64,000 bases of DNA. Source: Spartobacteria bacterium. GTDB taxonomy: Bacteria > Verrucomicrobiota > Verrucomicrobiia > Chthoniobacterales > UBA10450. The stretch lies in contig JAJPGZ010000013.1 of NCBI GenBank assembly GCA_021325495.1, positions 142,271 through 206,270 on the forward strand, in the 5' to 3' direction. Under the pieces are notes generated by a model. The model ran no database searches and was not told where the DNA came from. It saw nothing but the letters and a program-made list of their open reading frames with translations. The translations under genes and the position numbers were made by a program. Below are positions 1 through 9,407 of this stretch, piece after piece (the first letter of the stretch is position 1; the number at the start of each line of letters is the position of its first letter).

Positions 1-872
1 TTGGCTTCCTCGGAGACTTCGGGGCGAATTCCCCTAACGAGCTCGCGCATCGGCGCAGAAGAAATGACATGCTCGGCCTGAAGCGTCCGCAAATCACCTT
101 GTCGATCTTTCAATAAAACTGTCCAGGTCTCGGTTGCCGCGTCGTATTCGAGGCCGACAACTTTGCAGCCCATCTCGATATTGCCGCCCATGGCCCTGGT
201 CTTCTCCGCGCAAACTTCCCACATCATGCCCGGCCCTTTGCGTGGATAACGGAACGAATTAATCAGCGTTTTGATGACATGGGTGCGGTCGCCGTTGTAG
301 CGCTGCGGAATAATGGCGTTCTTGATGGCGCTACCTAACGAGAGACCTTTGATGCGTTGCGCCGCCCAATCGGCCGAAATTTCCTTGCAGCTCATTCCCC
401 AGACCTTCTCGGTGTAGGTTTTGAAAAAGGTGTTGAAGAGGCGTTTGCCGAATTGATTGCTGACCCAGTCTTCGAAGTTTTTCGGGTCGCGCACCGGGAA
501 TAACTTCGCTTTCAGATACGACAGGACGCACAATGTCGATCTTACAACGCCGAGTTTGAAGAGCGCCTCGAACGCGCGCAGCGGATAACTGAAAAATTTT
601 CCGTTGTAGTAAATGCGCGACGAACGCGGCCGCAGCAGCATGTCGTTCGGCAAAATCTCGGTCCAAAAATCTTCCACCGCTTTCGATTTGGAAAAGAAGC
701 GGTGCCCGCCGATGTCGAAATGAAAACCTTTATAGGTCGCGGTGCGCGAAATGCCGCCGACGTAAACCGGATCGGCCTCGAGCACGGTGACATCGACGTC
801 GTTCTTCGCCAGCATGTAGGCGGCGGTCAATCCCGCCGGTCCGGCTCCGATAATGGCTACCTTTGTTTTCAT
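1..872 (-). CDS. FAD-dependent oxidoreductase, 3' part outside window
   Basis: A minus-strand frame stays open from an ATG at 872 to the window edge, giving about 290 residues of a protein that is usually nearer 450-500. The N-terminus carries a dinucleotide-binding GxGxxG motif ([13 protein letters not shown]), followed by an acidic residue at the end of the second strand (VTVLEAD) and then the GGHRFF segment typical of the UDP-galactopyranose mutase / protoporphyrinogen-oxidase-like amine oxidase superfamily. Such enzymes next to glycosyltransferases often act on sugars or polyprenols of the envelope; the substrate cannot be told here. It follows the PIG-V-like gene with only three bases between that stop and this ATG, so the two are probably co-transcribed. 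One TGTCGATCTT copy and two GCCTAACGA-type copies lie inside it. Confidence 0.85.
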   Translation of the reverse strand, partial: MKTKVAIIGAGPAGLTAAYMLAKNDVDVTVLEADPVYVGGISRTATYKGFHFDIGGHRFFSKSKAVEDFWTEILPNDMLLRPRSSRIYYNGKFFSYPLRAFEALFKLGVVRSTLCVLSYLKAKLFPVRDPKNFEDWVSNQFGKRLFNTFFKTYTEKVWGMSCKEISADWAAQRIKGLSLGSAIKNAIIPQRYNGDRTHVIKTLINSFRYPRKGPGMMWEVCAEKTRAMGGNIEMGCKVVGLEYDAATETWTVLLKDRQGDLRTLQAEHVISSAPMRELVRGIRPEVSEEA

Positions 873-875
873 GTT

Positions 876-2171
876 TTAAGCGACCCAGTTACCCCTCGTA
901 AAATTCCAAACGTACCAGCCCTGTACGATCAACCCCGCGGCACACGCCAGCACCACGGTCGCCGTCGCCAATGCGCGCACGGGCAGCGGCGGGACGGGAC
1001 ATTGACGTAGGAAATGCAAAAACGCCAGCACGATTAAAGCATGAGAACAAAACTGATAGCGCAGCATGCTTTCCATCTCGACGCAGGCGACGCCGCTGAC
1101 GGAGATGTAATATATAATAGCGGCCGCGAGGTAGAGGCCGATGCGTTGGCGCCAATTCGTCTCGCTTCGCAACGCGGCCACGATTTCGATAATCGCGAGG
1201 ATGATAAACGCGATCCCGGTCAGTGACATCGCGAGTTGGCTCGCTTCCGTTGGATTATTGAGCGCGGGAACGAGCCAGCGATAACTCGACGGACGAAAAA
1301 CGGCGAGGTAATCGGGCGTAATCCCCCAACCGGCTGATTGTGTGAGCATGTACATGTCCCAATGTCCCCAGCGCACCAGGCAATAGAGGAAGAACGCACC
1401 CGCGCCGAATGTTGCGAAGATCGACATCGTCATGGCGGAAACATGTTGGCGCAAAGGCCGCAAACCTTTTTGCAAAACCGATTGGATAACGGGAATGCCC
1501 GCGCACGGAATACCGACGATGCGCGTGCCGGACATGATGATGCCGTGCGCGACCGCGAGGATTTTCGCGCCGCGCGCGTCCGACGTGCTCCAATAAAAAA
1601 AGCCGAGCAATCCCATCAGGAACATCGATTCGGAATAACCGGCGATGAGAAAGAATGCCGCCGGATGGGACAAGATCGACAATGCGCCTAACGAACGCAG
1701 CGTCGGGGAAAGGTTCCAGCGTTCGCAGAAAAGAAAGAAGTAACTCCAGAAACCGAACGCGGCGATTTGCGCGGTGACGAGAAGAGCGATGTCCCGTTCT
1801 ACTCCGAGACGACTCAGCAGACCGGCGACGGCGGGATACGCCGGGAAGAAAGCGACGTTGGAAACTTCCATCACCTTGTGATTGATCGGCGGGACGATCG
1901 TCTGGTAACCGCGATCGATGATGTTCATGAACCAGTAACTGTCGTGCTGGTTCAGGGTGGAGTATTGCCAGTCGAGCGGACCTTCGGGCGCGAGCAAAAA
2001 TACGGCGAGGGCGATCTGCACGGCCGTGACAACCAGCGCCCAGGTCAACGGAGTAATTGTCGATCTTGCCGCAGTCATCGCGCTCGGAGGCCGAGTCGCC
2101 GAGGAGAAACCAAACGTTTGGTCAAAGCAAGAACTTGTCGGTTCTTCGAGTATCGCCGTGTTCCCCTTCAT
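876..2171 (-). CDS. PIG-V-like membrane mannosyltransferase
   Basis: A polytopic membrane protein of about 430 residues with many hydrophobic segments and a first loop after TM1 that carries acidic/aromatic residues (QHDSYWFMNIIDRGYQ), followed by NVAFFPAYPAVAGLL. The DSxWF...I.. and FFPxYP segments are the hallmarks of PIG-V-type GT-C mannosyltransferases, which use a polyprenyl-phosphate sugar donor on the outer membrane face. The start is uncertain: the frame is open from 2210, an ATG at 2171 has GAGG a few bases upstream, and an ATG at 2078 begins just before the first membrane segment. It lies downstream of glgA on the same strand and upstream of the FAD oxidoreductase. The acceptor is unknown. 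Confidence 0.7.
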   Translation of the reverse strand: MKGNTAILEEPTSSCFDQTFGFSSATRPPSAMTAARSTITPLTWALVVTAVQIALAVFLLAPEGPLDWQYSTLNQHDSYWFMNIIDRGYQTIVPPINHKVMEVSNVAFFPAYPAVAGLLSRLGVERDIALLVTAQIAAFGFWSYFFLFCERWNLSPTLRSLGALSILSHPAAFFLIAGYSESMFLMGLLGFFYWSTSDARGAKILAVAHGIIMSGTRIVGIPCAGIPVIQSVLQKGLRPLRQHVSAMTMSIFATFGAGAFFLYCLVRWGHWDMYMLTQSAGWGITPDYLAVFRPSSYRWLVPALNNPTEASQLAMSLTGIAFIILAIIEIVAALRSETNWRQRIGLYLAAAIIYYISVSGVACVEMESMLRYQFCSHALIVLAFLHFLRQCPVPPLPVRALATATVVLACAAGLIVQGWYVWNFTRGNWVA

Positions 2172-2230
2172 TTTCCTCTGGCTGTAGTGCGAGACTTGGA
2201 CGACGACCACGGACGTTTATTCGGAATGAC

Positions 2231-2267
2231 GATTGTCGATCTTGCGCGGCGCGAAAGATCGACAATC
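2231..2267. terminator. Inverted pair of TGTCGATCTT words forming a hairpin
   Basis: GATTGTCGATCTT (2231-2243) and its exact reverse complement (2255-2267) are separated by 11 bases and can form a 13-bp stem. The right arm overlaps the glgA stop codon (2268-2266). The position is that of a transcription terminator or attenuator after glgA. The arms are two copies of the dispersed window-wide word, an arrangement known for Neisseria DNA-uptake sequences. No strong U-tract follows, so termination is inferred. Confidence 0.6.
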
Positions 2268-3714
2268 AGGCCGCGGCTTCTTCCGCGGGGACAAGCGCGC
2301 GATACGCTTGTTCGTAACGCGCCGCTGCTGCGTCCCAGGAAAAATTTCGCGCCATGGCGCGCTGGCAAAGTTGGTGCCAGAGCGTGCGCTCGTTGAAAAT
2401 TTCGCGGGCGCGTTTGATCGCGTCCCAAAACGCTTCGCTCGAGTAATCGAAAAACAGAAACCCGTAACCGCGTTCGAGCGTCGGATCGTAATCTTCAATG
2501 ATATCTTGAATGCCACCGGCCGCGCGCGCGACCGGTAAGGCGCCGTACTGGAGCGAGTACATCGCCATTAACCCCGATGGTTCGAAGCGCGATGGAATGA
2601 GACTGATGTCGATGGCTGCTTCAACGAGATGCGCGAGCTGCTCGTCGTAATGGCGTTGATAGGAAAACTTCGTCGGGAATTTTTTCGCAGCGACGGCGAG
2701 GGCGGTTTCAAAAGCGGGATCGCCCTCGCCTATTATAATAAGGCGCACATCGTCGTTGAGGAGGCGGTCGAGCACCGGCACGAGAATTTCGAAGCCTTTC
2801 TCTTTCACCACCCGCGTGACCATGCCGAAGACGGGACCCTGCGGCGCGGGCGCGAGTTGGAGATGATTCAGGACGGAATCGCGGCAAAGTTGTTTTCCCC
2901 AAAGCGAATCGGCATCGTAAAGCGCGGGCAGGTATTGATCAGTGGCGGGACTCCAACGCGTGTAATCGGCTCCGTGCAAGATCGACATCAACTTGTAAGC
3001 GTTCTCGCGCACGACGCCGTCGAGACCGGCGCCGCCCTCCGGAGTCATGATCTCCTGTTTGTAATGTTCGCTTACGGTCGTGAGTTTGTCGGCGAAGAGG
3101 ATTCCGCCTTTGAGGAAATTGAGCCGGCCGAAAAACTCGACGCCGTGCAAGGTGAAAAAGCGCTGATGCAAGTTTGTTAGGGCAAAGTCGAGTCCCCAGA
3201 AACTTCCCTGCTCTTCGATGTGATGGATCGTGAGCATGGTCGAGAACGGGAGGTGATACGCCCTAACGAACACCGGCACGAGCGCCGCCGCCCAATCATG
3301 GCAATGCAAAATCTGCACTGACGGCGTGAGCCGGCGCGCGAGCTCCAGCGCCGCCTTCGTAAAAAAGATAAAGCGCGCGGCGTTGTCTTCATAGGCTTCG
3401 CCGTGCTCGCCGTAAATTCCTTGTCGATCAAAGAATTCGTCGCAGCGAATCAGGAACAATTGCACGCCGCTCTCGGTACGACCTTCGAGATATTCGGCCA
3501 CGTAGGTTTTCTCGCCCACGCACACGTCGACCGTGATGCCGGTATCTTCCGCCTTGAATTCCGGATTCTCGCGAATGTCCCGGTAATACGGCAGCGCAAT
3601 ACTGACCTCATGACCGCGCCCGCGCAGTTGTTGCGGCAACGCATTCATCACATCGATGAGCGCACCGGCGCGTTGCAACGGCGGCGCTTCCGCAGTGATC
3701 ATCAAAATGCGCAT
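2266..3714 (-). CDS. glgA: Glycogen/starch synthase, GT5 family
   Basis: 482 residues, the normal length for bacterial glycogen synthase, which transfers glucose from ADP-glucose to the growing alpha-1,4-glucan in the cytoplasm. The order of motifs is standard: N-terminal Rossmann half (MRILMITAEAPPL), the HCHDW segment of the catalytic domain, the interdomain GMVTRVVKEKG, and the C-terminal SRFEPSGLMAMYSLQYG with the conserved glutamate. The N-terminal KTGGL ADP-glucose loop is altered to RAGAL, which is unusual and could change donor preference. A TGTCGATCTT word abuts the ATG. The gene is divergent from the secreted propeller gene at 3842, and an inverted repeat overlaps its stop. Confidence 0.92.
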   Translation of the reverse strand: MRILMITAEAPPLQRAGALIDVMNALPQQLRGRGHEVSIALPYYRDIRENPEFKAEDTGITVDVCVGEKTYVAEYLEGRTESGVQLFLIRCDEFFDRQGIYGEHGEAYEDNAARFIFFTKAALELARRLTPSVQILHCHDWAAALVPVFVRAYHLPFSTMLTIHHIEEQGSFWGLDFALTNLHQRFFTLHGVEFFGRLNFLKGGILFADKLTTVSEHYKQEIMTPEGGAGLDGVVRENAYKLMSILHGADYTRWSPATDQYLPALYDADSLWGKQLCRDSVLNHLQLAPAPQGPVFGMVTRVVKEKGFEILVPVLDRLLNDDVRLIIIGEGDPAFETALAVAAKKFPTKFSYQRHYDEQLAHLVEAAIDISLIPSRFEPSGLMAMYSLQYGALPVARAAGGIQDIIEDYDPTLERGYGFLFFDYSSEAFWDAIKRAREIFNERTLWHQLCQRAMARNFSWDAAAARYEQAYRALVPAEEAAA

Positions 3715-3841
3715 GTCGATCTTTTGATGCGTTACAAGTGAATGTCAAAGGGGCCTCGATCCGCAACCAGTTTAAAGTTCGTGCGGGTGGCGTCCGGGTT
3801 CGCGCCCAAGCACGAATTGTTTGCGATAACGAATTTTAGCG

Positions 3842-5686
3842 ATGGGAAAAAAGGCGCTGCTGGTTTTTGGTTTGTTTGTAGTTGTCGATCTTACAATCGC
3901 GCTCGGCCACACGGCGACTCACCACCTGAGACGCGCCCCAAACAAAATCACGACCCCGACTTTCGCGCCGCCTCCGCCAAATCCGGCGGTAATCTCATCA
4001 ACCTATCTCGGCGGCGCGGGATTCGAAATTGCCTGGTCGTGCGCGACCGATCACAACGGGAATGTTTTTACCGGCGGGGACGTGCAGCCCGCGATCGGGC
4101 AATCGACCGGCGATCTTCCAGTGACGCCGAGCGCAGTGCAAAAGACTTACGGTGGTGGCGGCCAGGATGGATTCGTGACGAAGTACGATCGCACCGGCAA
4201 ATTGCTTTGGTCCACTTATCTTGGCGGAAGCGATTGGGACGGTGTCTTTAGCCTAACGACCGATGCGAACGGCAACGTGGTGGTGATTGGCGTAACGGAT
4301 TCCGCGGATTTTCCAATCACGGCGAACGCGGTCCAGAGCACGATCGCTGCGAACACCGACGTCGCGTTCGTGACCGTGATCAGCGCGGACGGCACGCAGA
4401 TTCTTTACTCCACATTTCTCGGCGGGACGCAAGGCGACGGCGGCGTCCCGCTGCCGGTAAACATCGGTCACCTTCTGCCGCCGGCGAATGCTTACACCGT
4501 TGGTGTCGGCGTCGCTGTCGGGAACGACGGAACGATTTACGCCGTCGGTGGGACGAACACAATCGACATGCCGGCGGCGATCGGTGTGACGCAACCGGTC
4601 ATCGGCGGCGAAGAAGATGGATTTGTCGCTCGTATCGATCCGACGAAGTCCGGCGCGGCCGGTTTGCTTTACTGCACATATCTCGGTGGCGCGCTCGGCG
4701 ATTTCGCCGCGGCCGTAGTTGTCGATCTTAGCGGAAATGCGTTCGTTGCGGGCGAGGCCCAATCCGAAAATTTTCCGGTTACGCTCGGCGCTTATCAGAC
4801 CACCCATACGCCGGGCACGGCGGGATTCGTGACAAAATTAAATCCGAGCGGGACGACGAAACTTTACTCAACCCTCGTCAGCGGCAGCCAGGGAAGCAGC
4901 GCGGCCGGCGGCACCAACTACAATGCGCCGGCGACCATCACTATCGATTCGTTAGGCCGCGCCTATATCGCGGGCGAAACAAACGCGACTGATTACCCGA
5001 CGACCGCCGGTGTAGTGCAGCCGACGTTTGCTGGACAAGATGACGGATTTATCACTGAGATTTCCGCCGACGGATCGTCGCTTGTCTTTTCGACTTATCT
5101 GGGCGGCGGCGATTACGATGGCTTGTTCGGATTGAAGATCGACAATGCGGGCGATATTTTCGTCGGCGGCTACAGCTCGAGTCGCGATCTCTCACTCGTT
5201 AGGGCATTCCAAACCGCGTTCGGTAATTACTACGAAGGCTGGGTGGCGGAACTTTCCCCCGGCGGCACGGCGCTGCTTTTCTCGTCGTATCTCGGGGGCG
5301 ACGATCAAAACTCCGTTTACGGCCTCGATCTCTGGAACGACGAGCTTTATCTCACCGGCCGCACCGCCGCGACGAATTTTCCGACGACGCCGAATGCCGC
5401 GCAGCAAAGCTACGGTGGCGGCGTGTGGGATGTTTTCCTCACGCAGGTGAATTTGAACCCGATCCTGCAAATCACGTCGATCAATCGCCTAACGAACGGA
5501 CATGTTTTGATTAACGGTCAGGCCGGCGCTCTGGCCACGATCAACCTGCAAGTCGCATCAGAAATCTCAGCGCCATTCGACACCACCGTTGGATCGACAA
5601 CGACCGATTTCAGCGGCGCGTTCCACTTCGAAGACACCGACGCGACAAATCTTGCGCAAAGATTTTATCGCGCAGTTTATCCGTGA
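3842..5686 (+). CDS. Secreted SBBP-type beta-propeller protein
   Basis: 614 residues. A signal peptide (MGKKALLVFGLFVVVDL...) is followed by about eight repeats of the SBBP type, each with a STYLGG strand, a short turn, DxxGNxxxxG and a FPxTxxAxQ segment (for example near residues 50, 115, 170, 275, 350 and 410). Such repeats fold into an extracellular beta-propeller; ligand unknown. The end (RFYRAVYP) is like the short C-terminal domain common in verrucomicrobial exported proteins. It lacks the dockerin module of its neighbours. The signal peptide itself contains a copy of the dispersed word, read as VVDL. The next secreted-protein gene follows about 50 bases downstream. Confidence 0.8.
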   Translation: MGKKALLVFGLFVVVDLTIALGHTATHHLRRAPNKITTPTFAPPPPNPAVISSTYLGGAGFEIAWSCATDHNGNVFTGGDVQPAIGQSTGDLPVTPSAVQKTYGGGGQDGFVTKYDRTGKLLWSTYLGGSDWDGVFSLTTDANGNVVVIGVTDSADFPITANAVQSTIAANTDVAFVTVISADGTQILYSTFLGGTQGDGGVPLPVNIGHLLPPANAYTVGVGVAVGNDGTIYAVGGTNTIDMPAAIGVTQPVIGGEEDGFVARIDPTKSGAAGLLYCTYLGGALGDFAAAVVVDLSGNAFVAGEAQSENFPVTLGAYQTTHTPGTAGFVTKLNPSGTTKLYSTLVSGSQGSSAAGGTNYNAPATITIDSLGRAYIAGETNATDYPTTAGVVQPTFAGQDDGFITEISADGSSLVFSTYLGGGDYDGLFGLKIDNAGDIFVGGYSSSRDLSLVRAFQTAFGNYYEGWVAELSPGGTALLFSSYLGGDDQNSVYGLDLWNDELYLTGRTAATNFPTTPNAAQQSYGGGVWDVFLTQVNLNPILQITSINRLTNGHVLINGQAGALATINLQVASEISAPFDTTVGSTTTDFSGAFHFEDTDATNLAQRFYRAVYP

Positions 5687-5738
5687 CGCGTCCGCGAGCG
5701 CAGCGAATCACGAATCGGTTCTACAGATATTCCTGGAG

Positions 5739-8700
5739 ATGGGCAGAAAAGGATTTTCCGCGCTGGCGCTGCTGTTGATTGTCGATCTTGCGACGACTTC
5801 AACGAATGCGGCGAGACATCACCGAAACGCCACCAAAGCGAACACGGCGACGACGACCGCGTCGCCGCCGCTGGAATTAATCTCGCGCGCGGATCCTAAT
5901 CAGGCGTCCGCCACGGCCGGCGCGAACATGTCGCAGCAGTTGAATCAGCGCGCGTTCAGCGCCGACGGACGTTTCGTGGTGTTCCTAAGCACATCGGAAA
6001 ACCTCATTCCCGGATTGGTCGAAGACAAAGTGACGGCGAACGTTTTTCTCTACGATCGCGCTGCGAAAACGACGACGCTGGTGAGTCACGCCGTTGGATC
6101 GACAACTACGGCCGCGAACGGCGATTCGTTCGTCCCGTGCATCAGCGGCGACGGGCGTTACGTCGTTTACTGGACGTTCGCGACCAATGTGATCGCGAAT
6201 CAAAACGACAGTGGCGACAGCACGCCGGACGTTTTCGTTTACGACCGCACGACCGGCACAAACCGGCTCGTTAGTCACATTCCCGGCGCGCCGAATACGA
6301 CGGCGGATTCGAATTCTTACGATCCGACGATCAGCTTCGATGGCCGATTCATTTCGTTCACAAGCGCGGCCACGAATCTCGTCACCGGCCAAAGCAACGG
6401 CGGCTTCTCCGCGATTTTCTCGTGGGACCGCGACACCGATACGATCACGCTCGTTTCGCACAAGGCCGGTGATTCGTTAAGGACCGGCGGCGGCAGCACG
6501 TTTAATTCGGTCTTGAGCGGCGACGGCGCATTCGTCGCGTTCATGAGCAACGGGCCGGATTATGTCGCCGGCCAAACGCAAAGCGCGGCGAAGTATCAGC
6601 TTTTCCTTTGGAACCGGAGCACGAATGAAACCGTGCTCGTTAGTCACAACGCGAGCTCGGCCACGACCGCGGGAAATAACGGTTCGTTTTATCCGGTGCT
6701 GAATGCGGACGGGAGTTATGTCGCGTTTTACGGATTGGCAACCGATTTGGTGGCGAATGAAAACGACGTCAACCAGGACCAGGATGTGTTTCTCTACGAA
6801 CGCGCCACCGGCGCGATCACACTCGTTAGTCACATGACAGGATCGACAACTACCGCCGGAACGATGGCGTCGCTTTATCCGGAGATTACCGCGGACGGTC
6901 GCTACGTTGTCTATCAAAGCAGTGCTGCAAATCTCGTCGCGAACGATCTCAATAACGCGCAGGACATTTTCGTTTGGGACCGAACCACGAACACGAACGC
7001 GCTGGTTTCGCGCAGTGCGACGTCGCCGGTCTCAGCGAGCGCAAATGCCAAAAGTTTTGGCGGACAAATCGCGGCGGATGGGAACACGATCACGTTCACG
7101 AGCAACGCGACCGATCTCATGTCCGGTCAGTCGTCATCCGGAAATGGCGACGTTTTCTTTTGGGAAAGATCGACATCTTCCATTCACCTCGTCAGCCACA
7201 TTCCTGGATCGACATCGAACGGCGGCGACCAGCAATCGGTCCTGCCTTTGCCGAGCGACGACGGCCAGTTCGTCGCCTTCGCCACGCAAGCGACCAATCT
7301 TGTGCCTAACGACAGCGACGGCTCGGCCGACGTCATGATTTACGATCGCGCCGCGGACGCGAACACGTGCGCGTCGCTGCGACCGGCGAATCTCGCGTCC
7401 TTAAGCGCGAATGGAGACAGCGGCAGCCAGCATGCGAGCGCGGACGGCCGCTACGTTGTCTTCGTAAGCGAGGCCACGAATCTCGTGCCCAACCAATCGG
7501 ACGCGAACGGCCTGAACGACATTTTTGTGCGCGACCGCCAAACGGGAACGACCACACTCGTTAGTCGCGCCGCCGGCGTGGCGAATCAAACTGGCGATGG
7601 CATTTCGGATTCGCCGCAGATCAGCGCCGATGGACGCTGGATTACGTTCGCAAGTCTGGCCACGAATCTCGTAAATGGAATTGTCGATGTTACGGGCGGC
7701 GCCAATGTTTATTTGTTCGATCGCGTCAACGAGACGATGACACTTGTTAGTCATTCCATCGCCGGCGCCAATATTACCGGGAGCGATTTTTCGATGATGC
7801 CGGCGATCAGCGCCGATGGACGATTCATCACTTACACCAGTTACGCTGTCGATCTTGTCACCGGCCAGGCGGACTCGAACGACGATAGCGACGTGTTTAT
7901 TTTCGATCGCACGACCGGTGTGAACACATTGGTGAGTCACGATAACGCGAGTGCAAATGCGACCGGGTTGCAATATTCATTCGCGCCATCAATTTCGGCG
8001 GACGGGCGCTTCGTTGCTTATTACAGCGCGGCGACGGACCTGGTGCCGAATCAAAGCAACGCCGGAAGTTCCGTGCAGCACGTTTTTCTTTTCGATCGCG
8101 TCACAAATACGAACGCGATGATCGATCATCAATTCGGCGCGGTCTCAACCAGCGGCGATGGCAACGGCGGCAGCACCGAGCCGCTCGATCCGCCGGTGTT
8201 CAGCGCGGACGGCTTCTGGATCGCATACGCGAGCAGCTCGACCAATCTTGTCTCGGGGCAAACGGATTCGAACTCGAATTACGACATTTTCGTTTTCGAT
8301 CGCGCGGCGGGAACGAACCTGCTCGTGAGCCACCGAGGTGATAGCCTAACGACAACGGGTTCGGACATCTCCTACAATCCGTCCATCAGCGCGGATGGAC
8401 GTTTCATTTCCTATCGCACGGAAGCGAACGACCTGATCGCGGGCGGAACCGACACGAACACGTTCCAGGACGTAATTTTGTTCGATCGCAGCACGCGCGC
8501 GAACACGCTTGTGAGTCACGCGTTTGGTCGCCTAACGACCGCGGGAAATGGTCTGGCGGGGGAAGCGCCGCGTTATGGCTATCAAGCGATCAGCCCGGAC
8601 GGGCGTTTCGTGGCCTTCTGGAGCTCGTCCACCGACATCGTGCCGGGATATGTCGATCTTAACGGAATCAACGGCGACATTTATCTATTCGATCGCCTAA

Positions 8701-9398
8701 CGAACGGAAATATTTTATTGAGCCACGCGCTTGGATCGACATGGAACAGCGGCAATGGCGGCTCCGGCGACTCGGTCCACGCCGGCGGCCCGCTCTGGAC
8801 CGCGGACGGCAAGACGCTTCTCTTTGCCAGCCGCGCTTCAACATTGCTGAACGACGACTTCAATAATCGTGAAGACGTGTTCGCGTTCAATCTGCCGTTG
8901 CTGCCGACGAGTGTGGTGTCGCGCAAACTGCATGGCACCACCGCGTACGATGTCGATCTTGCGATTGGCCAGACGGAATGCCGCAGTGGCGGGCAAAATG
9001 GAGAACACGCAGTGGTCGTGACCTTCCCGACACCAGTGACGTTTAATTCCGCTTCGGTCGCGAATGGCGCCGGAAGCGTGGTAAGTGCAAACAAAAACGC
9101 CAACACGATTACGATCAATCTCACCGGTGTCGCGAATGCACAGACGCTGACGTTAGGCATTTTAGGAGTGAGCGATGGTGCCGAGACGAGCGACGTTGCC
9201 GTGCAAGTGCCGGTTCTGCTCGGCGACACCACGAGCGATGGAGTTGTGAACTCAGCGGACATCGCTCAAACAAAATCGATGTCGGGCGCAAGCCTAACGA
9301 ACGCGAAATCTCGCATGGACGTGACCGCCGATGGGTCGATTAACAGCGCGGACATCGCGTTGGTGAAATCGAAATCCGGCACGGCGCTGTCGCCGTAA
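5739..9398 (+). CDS. Secreted TolB/PD40-like repeat protein with C-terminal dockerin module
   Basis: About 1220 residues. I chose the ATG at 5739 because the signal peptide (MGRKGFSALALLLIVDL) begins there; the frame is open from 5589. The body is a long series of repeats of about 60 residues, each with SADGRFVxF / SxATNLVxGQ / DVFxxDRxTGxxxLVSH, like the WD40-like strands of TolB. The last 150 residues are a module also found at 14206, 18164 and 21703: a beta domain (VSRKLHG..., ECRSGGQNG) then two EF-hand-like dockerin loops (DTTSDGVVNSAD and DVTADGSINSAD). It is probably exported and attached to the surface or a partner. No enzyme motif is seen. Confidence 0.82.
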   Translation: MGRKGFSALALLLIVDLATTSTNAARHHRNATKANTATTTASPPLELISRADPNQASATAGANMSQQLNQRAFSADGRFVVFLSTSENLIPGLVEDKVTANVFLYDRAAKTTTLVSHAVGSTTTAANGDSFVPCISGDGRYVVYWTFATNVIANQNDSGDSTPDVFVYDRTTGTNRLVSHIPGAPNTTADSNSYDPTISFDGRFISFTSAATNLVTGQSNGGFSAIFSWDRDTDTITLVSHKAGDSLRTGGGSTFNSVLSGDGAFVAFMSNGPDYVAGQTQSAAKYQLFLWNRSTNETVLVSHNASSATTAGNNGSFYPVLNADGSYVAFYGLATDLVANENDVNQDQDVFLYERATGAITLVSHMTGSTTTAGTMASLYPEITADGRYVVYQSSAANLVANDLNNAQDIFVWDRTTNTNALVSRSATSPVSASANAKSFGGQIAADGNTITFTSNATDLMSGQSSSGNGDVFFWERSTSSIHLVSHIPGSTSNGGDQQSVLPLPSDDGQFVAFATQATNLVPNDSDGSADVMIYDRAADANTCASLRPANLASLSANGDSGSQHASADGRYVVFVSEATNLVPNQSDANGLNDIFVRDRQTGTTTLVSRAAGVANQTGDGISDSPQISADGRWITFASLATNLVNGIVDVTGGANVYLFDRVNETMTLVSHSIAGANITGSDFSMMPAISADGRFITYTSYAVDLVTGQADSNDDSDVFIFDRTTGVNTLVSHDNASANATGLQYSFAPSISADGRFVAYYSAATDLVPNQSNAGSSVQHVFLFDRVTNTNAMIDHQFGAVSTSGDGNGGSTEPLDPPVFSADGFWIAYASSSTNLVSGQTDSNSNYDIFVFDRAAGTNLLVSHRGDSLTTTGSDISYNPSISADGRFISYRTEANDLIAGGTDTNTFQDVILFDRSTRANTLVSHAFGRLTTAGNGLAGEAPRYGYQAISPDGRFVAFWSSSTDIVPGYVDLNGINGDIYLFDRLTNGNILLSHALGSTWNSGNGGSGDSVHAGGPLWTADGKTLLFASRASTLLNDDFNNREDVFAFNLPLLPTSVVSRKLHGTTAYDVDLAIGQTECRSGGQNGEHAVVVTFPTPVTFNSASVANGAGSVVSANKNANTITINLTGVANAQTLTLGILGVSDGAETSDVAVQVPVLLGDTTSDGVVNSADIAQTKSMSGASLTNAKSRMDVTADGSINSADIALVKSKSGTALSP

Positions 9399-9407
9399 GA
9401 TCGACAA

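Noticed and set aside
5739..9398. Regularly spaced internal repeats, CRISPR-like at first look
   Set aside because: Spacing of about 180 bases with diverged units matches protein repeats of a TolB-type propeller, not short identical repeats with spacers.
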